A DNA stretch of 64,000 bases from positions 310,001 through 374,000 of the forward strand of contig NZ_VFQF01000003.1 in NCBI RefSeq assembly GCF_006717145.1, in the 5' to 3' direction. The DNA is from Humibacillus xanthopallidus. GTDB lineage: Bacteria; Actinomycetota; Actinomycetes; Actinomycetales; Dermatophilaceae. Of this stretch, positions 21,990 through 30,141 are shown piece after piece (the first letter of the stretch is position 1; every line of letters starts with the position of its first letter). The position numbers and the translations under genes were made by a program. The notes below the pieces were generated by a model. That model saw nothing but the letters and a program-made list of their open reading frames with translations, had not been told where the DNA came from and made no database searches.

Positions 21990-22583
21990 ATGATCGACGA
22001 CGTCAGCCCTGCTGTCCGGACGGCATCGGGGGTGTCGCTCGACGTCGTGCTCGGCCCGATGAAGTCGGGCAAGAGCCTCGCGCTCATCTCGATGCTCTCG
22101 CCGCTGCAGTTCACCCGGGTGCGCCATCGCGTCTACCAGTCGGAGCGGCACGTGCGTGACACGGGCGTCACCTCGCGCAGCGGCGGCGTGCTCGCGACGA
22201 CCAAGGTCTCCTCGCTGCGCGCCGCACTCGACGAGCAGCTCGACGTCGTGGCGGTCGACGAGGTGCACATGTTCGACCTCGACGACATCGCCGTCGTCGA
22301 CCGACTGCTGCGCCGCGGCACCCGCGTCGTCGTAGCGGGCATCGACCTCGATCACCGGGGCGCGCTCTTCTCACCCGTCCGGGCGCTGCTCGAGCTCGGC
22401 CCTGACACCGTCAGCTACCGGCGCGCGGTGTGCGACCAGTGCCGAGACTTCAGTGCCACCCACACCCAGGTGCTCCGGTCGGGCGAGCCCTTCCTCGACG
22501 ACCTCGGCCACTCCGAGGCGCTGCCTGACGACGGCACCTTCACCTACGAGGCCCGCTGCCGGTCGTGCTTCGTGCGCCCCTGA
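21990..22583 (+). CDS. tdk: thymidine kinase
   Basis: This 197-residue protein has the TK1-type fold. The P-loop GPMKSGKSLALI is at about residues 22-33, the Walker B-like VVAVDEVHMFD at about 87-97, the lasso GIDLDHRG region follows, and a structural zinc site is formed by CDQC and CRSC near the C-terminus. It phosphorylates thymidine to dTMP in the salvage pathway. The start is either the ATG at 21990, with GGGG 5 nt upstream, or a GTG two codons earlier. Its stop codon lies inside the first arm of a long inverted repeat. Confidence 0.9.
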   Translation: MIDDVSPAVRTASGVSLDVVLGPMKSGKSLALISMLSPLQFTRVRHRVYQSERHVRDTGVTSRSGGVLATTKVSSLRAALDEQLDVVAVDEVHMFDLDDIAVVDRLLRRGTRVVVAGIDLDHRGALFSPVRALLELGPDTVSYRRAVCDQCRDFSATHTQVLRSGEPFLDDLGHSEALPDDGTFTYEARCRSCFVRP

Positions 22584-22654
22584 TCGAAAGAGCAGTCCGC
22601 CCGTACCTGCGAAGGGAAACCGTGCGCTCGTGGGGGCGGATTGCTCTTTCGATC
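22582..22654. terminator. inverted repeat of the ATCGAAAGAGCA family, likely bidirectional terminator
   Basis: Arms at 22582-22602 and 22634-22654 (GATCGAAAGAGCA-TCCGCCC and its near-complement, one or two mismatches) enclose a 31-nt loop. The first arm overlaps the tdk stop codon, and the structure separates convergent genes. The outer 12 bp are identical to the repeat cluster at 55.7-56.3 kb, while the inner part differs (TCCGCCC instead of TCCGTCGGC). Confidence 0.75.
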
Positions 22655-22695
22655 CGTCCCGCGGGAACGCCGAGTGACGGGGCCGCGCCAGGTCG

Positions 22696-22932
22696 TCAGC
22701 TCTCGGGCAGGGCGGCGAAGGCCTCCTTGGTCTCGCGGTACCAGGCCATCGATTGGCGGGGGTGGCGCCACCGGCTCTTCATCGCGTCCCGGGCCGGCTG
22801 GTGAGCCGGGTCGCCCGCCTTCTCCGCCTCCTTGAGGTGCTGGTCCTGGGCCTTGATGACGTCGTCGGCGGTCGCGCCCTGGTGCGCGAGGTCGCAGGGG
22901 CCTCCAAGGGCCCGGCAGGTCATGGTCTTCAT
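22696..22932 (-). CDS. small DUF1059-like protein
   Basis: This 78-residue protein begins MKTMTCRALGGPCDLAHQG with ATADDVIKAQDQHLKE, the pattern of DUF1059 proteins (Cys-rich N-terminus, LGGPCD). It continues with a basic aromatic tail (SRWRHPRQSMAWYRETKEAFAALPE) that is longer than in the basic family. Function unknown. The ATG at 22932 has AAGGAGAG upstream; longer readings of the frame would run into low-complexity arginine-rich sequence and are rejected. Confidence 0.78.
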   Translation of the reverse strand: MKTMTCRALGGPCDLAHQGATADDVIKAQDQHLKEAEKAGDPAHQPARDAMKSRWRHPRQSMAWYRETKEAFAALPES

Positions 22933-23030
22933 CGCTCTCTCCTTCTGTGATGGTCCGTCGACATGCTGACGGTCCACGCGGCCCGAATGTGACACGGACG
23001 CCGCAGCGTCCCCACGGCGTCCCCGCGGCG

Positions 23031-24521
23031 TCAGTAGATCCACGCCGGGGGGTTCGGCACGATGACGCCGACGACGTGTGGCTTGGAGCCGACCCGGCCG
23101 AGGTCGATGACCGACCCCGACGCCGCGCGCGCGATCATCTCGGCGCACTCGTCCGGCGCGCACCAGACGGGCAGCAGACCGTCCTGCTCGGAGCGCACCG
23201 CCATCCGCATCGTGCCGGCCATGATGCCTCCCTCGCGGCTGTGGCGCAGGGTCGGCTCCATGTAGATGACGACGAACGGGCGTTGCCCGTCAGGGCCGAC
23301 CCGCGTGGCAGCCTCGGCGATGGCGGCATACTGCGCCCGGGTCTGCTGGTGGTCGCCCACGTCGGTGCGCCAGGCCAGCACCCCACCCACGACGAGCACG
23401 ACGAGCCCGGCCGTCGCGACCCGGTCGAGAGTCCGCGAGCGGGGGCCGGTCTCCTCCTCAGGCGTCCGCCCGCCACGGTCCATGAGCAGGAGGGCGACGG
23501 GCAGCACCCCGACGTACCAGCTCCACAGCTGGCCGCGGTTCTCCGTCACGACTCCCGTCACGAGGGCCAGGGCGGCGTCGAGTCCTCCGGCGACCGCGAG
23601 TGCCGCGACGAGGCGCTGCATGCGGGGTCGCACGACGGCGTCCCGCAGACCCAGCACGACGGCGACGGCTCCCACGACCGCCACCCACCACTGCGAGGCC
23701 CAGAGCGTGCCCGCGCCCTCGGCCCACCGTCCGACGTTGGTCACGAGCGCCCCGAGCGAGGTGAGGGGGTTGGGGTCGCGCCAGTAGGCGATCTTGATGC
23801 CGAAGTAGCCGTAGTCGATCCAGTTGAGCGTGTAGGCCGTCGCGACACCGAGGCCGAACCCGGCTCCCCAGCCGGCGACGACGGCGAGCACCGCACGCCA
23901 GCGTGCCCCACGGAGGAGGAGGACGGCGAAGAGCACGAGCAGCACGCCGACCGGGGGGTAGGTGAGCACGGCGCACGCCTCGCCGATGACGAGCCAGAGG
24001 CCGAGTCGCCAGCGCGACCGCGCTGCCCAGGGCAGGGTCCACAGCGCGACGGCCGCCACGACCACCGACGGCGTCAGGGCGCCCGGCCAGTAGAGCAGCT
24101 GCACCCAGACGGCCGAGCAGAAGAGCGCGACACCGAGGAGGGCGTCGACGGCCGGTCGCGGCCGGATGCCGGAGAGGTGGAGCACGCGCCACATCCCGGC
24201 GCCGGCGAGAGCGTAGGCAACGGCATACGTCAGCGACGCCGACGTCGGCGTGCCGTGCTGGCCGATGACCGCCCACCACAGCGTGTTGAGCCAGCGCCCC
24301 TCGTAGAGGTCGTGCTCGGCAACGGACGTCACGCCCGGGGTGTCGGCCGGCACGAGGAAGGGCCAGTCGTCGTGGCGGATGAAGGGCGTCACGGCCTGGC
24401 TGAACCCTCGGGTCAGCAGGCTCGCCCCGAGGATGACGAGTGGCATGAGCAGCGCTCGGGGCGGCCACGGCAGCCGCGTCGGCGGCGCAGTCGTCGTGCG
24501 GGCGGGGGCCGCGCTCGTCAT
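23031..24521 (-). CDS. polytopic membrane protein, GT-C/GtrII-like (function not assigned)
   Basis: This 496-residue protein has about ten to twelve hydrophobic helices. A conserved-looking first loop holds FSQAVTPFIRHDDWPFLVP with an acidic pair (HDDWPF), a feature of membrane glycosyltransferases of the GT-C/GtrII kind, which place a catalytic Asp in the first extracytoplasmic loop. A C-terminal extracytoplasmic domain (about residues 385-496) carries PFVVIYMEPTLRHS and WCAPDECAEMIARAA. It could transfer a lipid-linked sugar to an envelope glycan; this is inference. The ATG at 24521 overlaps the stop of the upstream kinase-like gene (ATGA). Confidence 0.65.
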   Translation of the reverse strand: MTSAAPARTTTAPPTRLPWPPRALLMPLVILGASLLTRGFSQAVTPFIRHDDWPFLVPADTPGVTSVAEHDLYEGRWLNTLWWAVIGQHGTPTSASLTYAVAYALAGAGMWRVLHLSGIRPRPAVDALLGVALFCSAVWVQLLYWPGALTPSVVVAAVALWTLPWAARSRWRLGLWLVIGEACAVLTYPPVGVLLVLFAVLLLRGARWRAVLAVVAGWGAGFGLGVATAYTLNWIDYGYFGIKIAYWRDPNPLTSLGALVTNVGRWAEGAGTLWASQWWVAVVGAVAVVLGLRDAVVRPRMQRLVAALAVAGGLDAALALVTGVVTENRGQLWSWYVGVLPVALLLMDRGGRTPEEETGPRSRTLDRVATAGLVVLVVGGVLAWRTDVGDHQQTRAQYAAIAEAATRVGPDGQRPFVVIYMEPTLRHSREGGIMAGTMRMAVRSEQDGLLPVWCAPDECAEMIARAASGSVIDLGRVGSKPHVVGVIVPNPPAWIY

Positions 24522-25150
24522 CGCGCCACCGTCGTGCGCCCGGGCGCCCAGTCCTCGGAGCTCGACCTGACGACGAGGTGGGCACGCTCCCAGGGGCGGT
24601 CGGCGGCGAGGAACGGCTCTTCCGCCTCCATCCACTCGTCCCAGAAGCTCTCTGCCTCCTCCGGGGTGCGGCCGAGCTCGACGTCGCGCCGGAGCCCGCG
24701 CTCGCGGGCCTCCGCCCGGTCGGACTGCACCCAGACGACGGCGTCAGCGTCAGCGGCGAGCGCCGCGCGACCCGCGCCGACCCCCTCGAGGACGAGCACG
24801 CGCGCGTCGGCGGGGACCGCCACCGAACCCTCGCGACCCCGGGCGACCCAGCCGGGCGGGCGGTAGTCGACGGCCTCGCCGCGGCGCCACGGCTCGATGA
24901 CGTGCTCGCGGGCGAGGTCGTCCCAGGCGAAGGCATCGTGGTGCCACGCGAGGTCGTCGCTGTGCACGGCGGCGCCGCCGAACAGGTCGGCCAGCCTGCC
25001 CGCGATCGTGGACTTGCCGCTGCCCGAGCGCCCGTCGACGAGCAGTACGCCGCGCCCGTCGGTGAGGAGCGGCGCGACGATCGCCGCCAGCTCGTCGTCG
25101 CCGACGTGGCGCCAGGGCCCGGCCTCGGTCTCCTCCGGGTGCAGTCGCAT
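24518..25150 (-). CDS. uridine-kinase-like P-loop NTPase
   Basis: This 210-residue cytosolic protein has a Walker A motif (VDGRSGSGKSTIAGRLADLF, about residues 38-57), an acidic HSDDLAWHHDAF segment corresponding to the substrate-binding DD(F/W) motif of uridine kinase/phosphoribulokinase relatives, and a lid region (SDRAEARERGLRRDVELGRTPEEAESFWDEWM). It resembles small nucleoside or sugar kinases often annotated as (d)CMP or uridine kinase-like; the substrate is uncertain. It is translationally coupled to the membrane protein gene downstream. The ATG at 25150 is chosen over one 12 codons upstream because the extra residues are only basic low-complexity. Confidence 0.75.
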   Translation of the reverse strand: MRLHPEETEAGPWRHVGDDELAAIVAPLLTDGRGVLLVDGRSGSGKSTIAGRLADLFGGAAVHSDDLAWHHDAFAWDDLAREHVIEPWRRGEAVDYRPPGWVARGREGSVAVPADARVLVLEGVGAGRAALAADADAVVWVQSDRAEARERGLRRDVELGRTPEEAESFWDEWMEAEEPFLAADRPWERAHLVVRSSSEDWAPGRTTVAR

Positions 25151-25208
25151 GCCGCGAGTATGCCGCCGGAGACGGCCTCGCTCCACGCCGACGCACTACC
25201 GTCGGCCC

Positions 25209-25622
25209 ATGGACCGACCCCGCAGTGCCGTCCGTCTCGTCGGCTCGGATGCCCTCACCGACACCGCGCCCTACGCGTATGCCGCCACCGTCGACGCCGG
25301 TGCGCGCCTCGTCTTCGCCGCCGGAGCGTGCCCGCTCGACGAGGCCGGGGCGACCGTCGCGCCCGGCGACATCGCGGCCCAGGCGCGGCAGTGCGTCGCC
25401 AACCTCGTCACGGCTCTCGAGGCCGCCGGCGCGAGCCTCGAGGACGTCGCCTACACGCGCGTGCTCGTCGCGACGACGGTCCGCGAGGAGCTCGTGACGG
25501 CGTGGGGCGTGGTCCACGACGCCTTCGGTGAGCACGAGGTGCCGAGCACCCTGCACGGGGTCACCGTCCTCGGCTACCCCGACCAGCTCGTCGAGATCGA
25601 GGCCGTGGCCGCGGTCAGGTAG
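25209..25622 (+). CDS. RidA/YjgF/YER057c-family protein
   Basis: This 137-residue protein has the RidA fold: YAYAATVDAGARLVFAAGACPLDEAGATVAPGDIAAQARQCVANLVTALEAAGASLEDVAYTRVLVATTV, ending with VPSTLHGVTVLGYPDQLVEIEAVAAV. RidA proteins deaminate reactive 2-aminoacrylate-type imines or have related hydrolytic roles. In this member the usual catalytic arginine in the penultimate strand (often RxxV) is replaced by the STLHGVT context, so it may belong to a Rid subfamily without imine deaminase activity. Its last 8 bp overlap the convergent VWA gene. Confidence 0.8.
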   Translation: MDRPRSAVRLVGSDALTDTAPYAYAATVDAGARLVFAAGACPLDEAGATVAPGDIAAQARQCVANLVTALEAAGASLEDVAYTRVLVATTVREELVTAWGVVHDAFGEHEVPSTLHGVTVLGYPDQLVEIEAVAAVR

Positions 25623-26781
25623 CCGCCTGCGGCTCGTGCGTCGTGACGATGTCGTGGGCTGCGGCCCAGGCGGTGATGTCGCGCTTCTCGATCGCCGTGG
25701 CCATGAGGTCGGGGAAGCGGTCCGGCGTGCACGCGAAGGCCGGCACCCCGACGGCCGCGAGCGCTGCGGCGTGGTCGGCGTCGAAGCTCGGGCGGCCGGA
25801 GTCGCTGAGCGCGAGCAGCGCGACCATCGTCGCCCCCGATCCGACGATCGCCGCTGCCCGGCGCACCATCTCGTCGGCGATGCCGCCCTCGTAGAGGTCG
25901 CTGATGAGCACGAGGATCGTCTCGCCCGGCTGCTCGATGAGGCCCTCGCAGTAGGCGAGCGCCTGGTTGATGTCGGTGCCCCCGCCGAGCTGCACGCCGA
26001 AGAGTACGTCGACGGGGTCGTCGAGCTCGTCGGTGAGGTCGACGACGGCGGTGTCGAAGACGACGAGCCGCGTGTCGACCGATCGCAGCGACGCGAGCAC
26101 GGCACCGAAGACGCTCGAGTAGACGACCGACTCGGCCATCGAGCCGGACTGGTCGATGCAGAGGATGATCCGGCGCTCGACCCGGTGCGCCCGGCGGGCG
26201 TGGCCGACGAGCCGCTCGGGCACGACCGTGCCGTGCTCGGGCTGGTAGTGCTTGAGGTTGGCCGCGATGGTGCGGTTCCAGTCGATGTCGGAGGCCCTGG
26301 GGCGCCGGGTGCGGGCGGCGCGGTCGAGGGCGCCGTGCACCGCCTGGACGGTCTCGGCGCGCAGCCGCTCCTCGAGCTCGTCGGTGACGACGCGGACGAC
26401 CGCCCGCGCCGTCGCGCGGGACCGCTCCGGGATGACGCGGTTCAGCCCGACGAGCGTCGCGACGAGGTTGACGTCGGGCTGCACCGCCTCCATAAGCTCC
26501 GGCTCGAGGAGCAGCTGGGTCAGCCCGAGGCGGTCCATCGCGTCGTGCTGCATGACCTGGACGACCGACGACGGGAAGTAGCCGCGGATGTCGCCGAGCC
26601 AGCGGGCGACCCGTGGCGCCGAGGCGCCGAGGCCGCTGCGTCGCTCGCCGTCGTAGAGCTCGCGCAGCGCCGCGTCGCGCTTGAGGTCGTCGCTGTCGAG
26701 GGTGGCCGCCTCCCCGATGCCGTCGGCCTGCTCGCCGCCGAGGACGAGCCGCCAGCGGGTCAGCCGGTCGCGTTCGGTCAT
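25615..26781 (-). CDS. VWA-domain protein (YehP-like), last gene of the MoxR/SWIM cluster
   Basis: This 388-residue protein starts with a helical region (ALRELYDGERRSGLGASAPRVARWLGDIRGYFPSSVVQVMQHDAMDRLGL). A von Willebrand factor A domain follows at about residues 190-370 with an intact MIDAS: ILCIDQSGSMAESVVYSS (DxSxS), a Thr in GGGTDINQAL, and ISDLYEGG. VWA proteins paired with MoxR AAA+ ATPases bind metal and client proteins while the ATPase remodels a target. Length is close to E. coli YehP. The ATG overlaps the stop of the DUF5682 gene (ATGA). Confidence 0.88.
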   Translation of the reverse strand: MTERDRLTRWRLVLGGEQADGIGEAATLDSDDLKRDAALRELYDGERRSGLGASAPRVARWLGDIRGYFPSSVVQVMQHDAMDRLGLTQLLLEPELMEAVQPDVNLVATLVGLNRVIPERSRATARAVVRVVTDELEERLRAETVQAVHGALDRAARTRRPRASDIDWNRTIAANLKHYQPEHGTVVPERLVGHARRAHRVERRIILCIDQSGSMAESVVYSSVFGAVLASLRSVDTRLVVFDTAVVDLTDELDDPVDVLFGVQLGGGTDINQALAYCEGLIEQPGETILVLISDLYEGGIADEMVRRAAAIVGSGATMVALLALSDSGRPSFDADHAAALAAVGVPAFACTPDRFPDLMATAIEKRDITAWAAAHDIVTTHEPQAAT

Positions 26782-29042
26782 GAGGCCACCCCCAGTCCGA
26801 GCAGCCGGGCGACGGCCGCGATCGCCGGGGCGGCGCGGTCGAGGTCGAGCGAGTCCGTCGACACAGCAGGGGTATGCGTGCCGCTCGCGAGGTCTCGAAG
26901 GTGCGTCCCGATGAGGCGGCGTTCGGCCGGCTGGTAGCGCGCGAAGGTGCGGCGCACGAGCGGGAGGAGGTCCTCGAAGGCCTCCTCGGTGGCGCCGGCG
27001 AGCCACTCGTCGATGATGGAGAGCAGGTCGTCGCCGTGGATGAGCAGCAGGGCCTCGCCCGTGAGGAAGCCGTCGAGCCACGCCGCTGCTGCCGGCGCCG
27101 GGGTGCCCGGCGAGAGGCGGCGGCTCAGGCGCGCGGCGGCCTCCTCGTGGGTCAGCAGGCCGCCGTCGAGCAGGAGTCTGCCGACCCGCCCGGCGACGGC
27201 TCCGTGGATGGCCTCGTCACGCCCCACTGTGACGAGCGCCTCGGTCCACGGGTCGCGCAGGTCGGCGCGGTCGACGAGGGCCACCCCGCGGTGCGCCGCC
27301 TCGATCGCGGTGCGCATCGCGGCCGCGCTGTCGTCGTCGAGGCTGGAGCAGGCGGCACGCAGACCCACCGACGCGCGCACGACGACGGTCTGGAGCACGT
27401 GGGAGACATCGGCGACGTCGACGCCGCGCACGTCGCCGTAGCGGCAGGTGCGGGCGAGCGGCTCGACGGTCTCGAGCAGGGCCCGGGTGTCGTGCTGGCG
27501 GGCCGTGCGCTCGGCCAGCGCGGCGACGACGGCGCGCAGGCCCTCCGGCAGGTCGGCGAGCAGGCACTCCTCGATGAGGCGGCCGAGCACGCCGAGGTCG
27601 GCCGCCTCCCGGGCCTCCTCGGCGATGCGGGCCTCGGCGGCACTGCGAACCGTCGTGCCGTAGAGGCTCGCCTCGATGACGGCGACAGCCAGCTCGGGGG
27701 TCCACTCGAGCTCCCACGCCTCCTTGAAGGTGCCCATGGTCCGGCCCGCCTCGACCGGGGTGCCCCACGGCACGCCGAGCACCGCGAGCCGGTGGAGCAG
27801 GACCGAACGCGCCAGCTGCGACTCGCGGCGCAGGTCGAGCTGGACAACCGTCGAGGTCGCAGAAGCCTTGAGCCGCAACGACTTCTGCTGCCTAGCGAGG
27901 TCGCCGGCGAGGGGCACCATCGGTGTCGACTCGGGCACCCGGCCGAGCTCCTCACCGATGACGAGGGTGCGGTCGACGAGGCGCAGCGGCAGGTCGGAGC
28001 CCTCGGTGAGCACGGCCCGGGCGGCGTCGGTGAGCTCGGCGAGGCCCACCGAGGGGCGGCCCCGCACGGCCGCGAGCGCGCCCGCCAGACGGGTCGCCTC
28101 GACGATCGACGCCGTGGAGGCATCGAGATTCTCGCCACGCAGCGCTCGGGCGACCCGGACGAACCACGAGGGCACGACCTCGTCGTCGGGGGTGACGAAG
28201 AGGTGGTGGTACCACCCCGGCGAGCGGACGCCGGCGCCGTAGCCACTGACATACGACAGCCGCTCGGAGCTCCACGGAGCCCACGTGGCGGCGACCTTCA
28301 CCTTGGGGAGCCGGCCGAGCAGGGCGTTGTCGTGGCTCGCGGGCGGGAACGATGAGGGGTGGAGCGCAGGGGCGTGGTAGGCGCCGCACACGACGGCGAT
28401 GCGCTCGCGGCCCGCTCGCATCTCGGCACGGATCACCTTGCGCATGAAGGCTTCTCGGCGACCGTCATCGTCGACTTCGAGGCTGCCCCGCACGCCTTCC
28501 ATCGCCTCGCGCAGGTGGGCGAAGTGCGCGAGGGAGGACGTGCGGCGGTGCTCGACGGCGTCCTCCCACCACCGCTCGGGGTCGTCGTAGCCCGCGGCCG
28601 ACGCGAGCGCCGAGATCGGGTCGACGCGCCTGCCCGGGCGGCGGGGGGCGCGCTTGGAGTCGTCGGAGTCCTCGAAGTCGTCCGAGCCGTCCGCGTCGTC
28701 GGCGAGGTAGTGCGTGGCCGGGAGGTCGGCGAAGCGGACGTCGACGCCGTGCTCGAGCGCCCAGCGCAGGGCGACCCACTCGGGCGAGAACACGGCGAAG
28801 GGATAGAACGCCGCCCGACGTGGCTCGTCGACGGCATAGACGAGGCCCGCCACCGGGGGCACGAGGTCGGGGTCGCCCGCGAGCGGGATGAGCACGTCGA
28901 GCTCGGGCGGCCCCTCGATGACGACGACGTCGGGCAGTAGCTCGTCGAGGGCGCGCGAGACCGAGCGCGCGGAGCCCGGGCCGTGGTGCCGGACCCCGAG
29001 CACCTCGACGCGCGGCTCGCCTCGGGCAGTGCTCGCGGTCAT
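26778..29042 (-). CDS. DUF5682 family protein (YehM-like)
   Basis: This 754-residue soluble protein has an N-terminal domain with EVLGVRHHGPGSARSVSRALDELLPDVVVIEGPPE (residues 13-47) and later RERIAVVCGAYHAPAL, with the GAYH His at residue 223. These spacings recall the GxxH...PDvvxvE...GxxH pattern of TraB/GumN/EreA-type proteins, so a metal-dependent hydrolase-like fold is possible. The C-terminal two-thirds is helical and repeat-like (EEAREAADLGVLGRLIEECLLADLPEGL). Size matches E. coli YehM. No activity is known. It sits 1 nt after the MoxR gene and overlaps the VWA gene. Confidence 0.85.
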   Translation of the reverse strand: MTASTARGEPRVEVLGVRHHGPGSARSVSRALDELLPDVVVIEGPPELDVLIPLAGDPDLVPPVAGLVYAVDEPRRAAFYPFAVFSPEWVALRWALEHGVDVRFADLPATHYLADDADGSDDFEDSDDSKRAPRRPGRRVDPISALASAAGYDDPERWWEDAVEHRRTSSLAHFAHLREAMEGVRGSLEVDDDGRREAFMRKVIRAEMRAGRERIAVVCGAYHAPALHPSSFPPASHDNALLGRLPKVKVAATWAPWSSERLSYVSGYGAGVRSPGWYHHLFVTPDDEVVPSWFVRVARALRGENLDASTASIVEATRLAGALAAVRGRPSVGLAELTDAARAVLTEGSDLPLRLVDRTLVIGEELGRVPESTPMVPLAGDLARQQKSLRLKASATSTVVQLDLRRESQLARSVLLHRLAVLGVPWGTPVEAGRTMGTFKEAWELEWTPELAVAVIEASLYGTTVRSAAEARIAEEAREAADLGVLGRLIEECLLADLPEGLRAVVAALAERTARQHDTRALLETVEPLARTCRYGDVRGVDVADVSHVLQTVVVRASVGLRAACSSLDDDSAAAMRTAIEAAHRGVALVDRADLRDPWTEALVTVGRDEAIHGAVAGRVGRLLLDGGLLTHEEAAARLSRRLSPGTPAPAAAAWLDGFLTGEALLLIHGDDLLSIIDEWLAGATEEAFEDLLPLVRRTFARYQPAERRLIGTHLRDLASGTHTPAVSTDSLDLDRAAPAIAAVARLLGLGVAS

Positions 29043-29043
29043 G

Positions 29044-30141
29044 TCAGCCCAGCTCGCGGCAGGCGCGGTAGAGGTCGGTCCACTCGGTGCGGTCCTTGAC
29101 GACGGTCTCGAGGTACTCCTGCCAGACGATGCGGTCCTGGACCGGGTCCTTGACGATCGCGCCGACGAGGCCGGCCGCGACGTCGTCGGCCCGCACGACG
29201 CCGTCGCCGAAGTGCGCGGCGAGCGACAGGCCGTTGGTCATGACCGAGATCGCCTCGGCCGTCGACAGGGTGGCGGACGGCGACTTCACCGTCGTGCGCT
29301 GGTCCGCGGTGACCCCGGAGCGCAGCTCGCGGAAGATCGTGACGACCCGCTCGATCTCGGCGAGCGACTCGAGCCCGGGCGGCAGCTCGAGCGAGCGGCC
29401 CAGCGAGTCGACGCGCGTCCGCACGATCTCGACCTCCTGGGCGAGGGAGTCGGGCAGCGGCAGGACGAGGGTGTTGAAGCGGCGCTTGAGCGCCGACGAC
29501 AGGTCGTTGACGCCCTTGTCGCGGTTGTTGGCCGTGGCGATGACGTTGAACCCCTGCTGCGCCTGCACCTCCGAGTCGAGCTCGGGGATCGGCAGGTGCT
29601 TCTCCGACAGGATCGTGATGAGGGCGTCCTGCACGTCGGCCGGGATGCGGGTCAGCTCCTCGATGCGCACGAGGGTGCCCGTCTCCATGGCGCGCATGAC
29701 GGGGCTCGGCACGAGGGCTGCCCGGGTCGGCCCCTCGGCGAGCAGCCGCGCGTAGTTCCAGCCGTAGCGCAGCGACTCCTCAGGCGTTCCCGCTGTGCCC
29801 TGGACGACGAGCGTCGACGAGCCACTGATCGCCGCCGCGAGGTGCTCGCTGACCCACGTCTTCGCGGTGCCGGGCACGCCGAGGAGCAGCAGCGCCCGGT
29901 CGGTGGCGAGCGAGGCGACCGCGACCTCCATGAGGCGGCGGGACCCGAGGTACTTCGGGGTGATCTCGGTGCCGTCGTCGAGCGTGCCGCCGAGGAGGTA
30001 GGTCGTCACGGCCCACGGTGAGAGCCTCCACCGTGGCGGGCGGGGGCGGTCGTCGGAGGCCACCAGGGCGGCCAGTTCGGCGGCGTGCGCATCTTCGGCG
30101 TGGGCCCGCAGAACCGTGGTGGGAGAGGGTGATTCGCTCAT
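29044..30141 (-). CDS. MoxR-type AAA+ ATPase (YehL-like)
   Basis: This 365-residue protein has Walker A GVPGTAKTWVSEHLAAAI (about residues 87-104), a Walker B region with RIEELTRIPADVQDALITILSE, and sensor 1 in FNVIATANNRDKGVNDLSSALKRRFN, where the terminal Arg residues are finger candidates. The C-terminal lid domain follows. This is the MoxR branch; the clustering with VWA, SWIM and DUF5682 genes points to the YehL subfamily. It probably remodels protein complexes together with the VWA protein. ATG at 30141 overlaps the stop of the DUF5691 gene. Confidence 0.92.
   Translation of the reverse strand: MSESPSPTTVLRAHAEDAHAAELAALVASDDRPRPPRWRLSPWAVTTYLLGGTLDDGTEITPKYLGSRRLMEVAVASLATDRALLLLGVPGTAKTWVSEHLAAAISGSSTLVVQGTAGTPEESLRYGWNYARLLAEGPTRAALVPSPVMRAMETGTLVRIEELTRIPADVQDALITILSEKHLPIPELDSEVQAQQGFNVIATANNRDKGVNDLSSALKRRFNTLVLPLPDSLAQEVEIVRTRVDSLGRSLELPPGLESLAEIERVVTIFRELRSGVTADQRTTVKSPSATLSTAEAISVMTNGLSLAAHFGDGVVRADDVAAGLVGAIVKDPVQDRIVWQEYLETVVKDRTEWTDLYRACRELG

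Noticed and set aside
24897-25208. Upstream extension of the RidA gene
   Set aside because: It would run through the coding sequence of the divergent kinase-like gene; the ATG at 25209 gives the normal family N-terminus.
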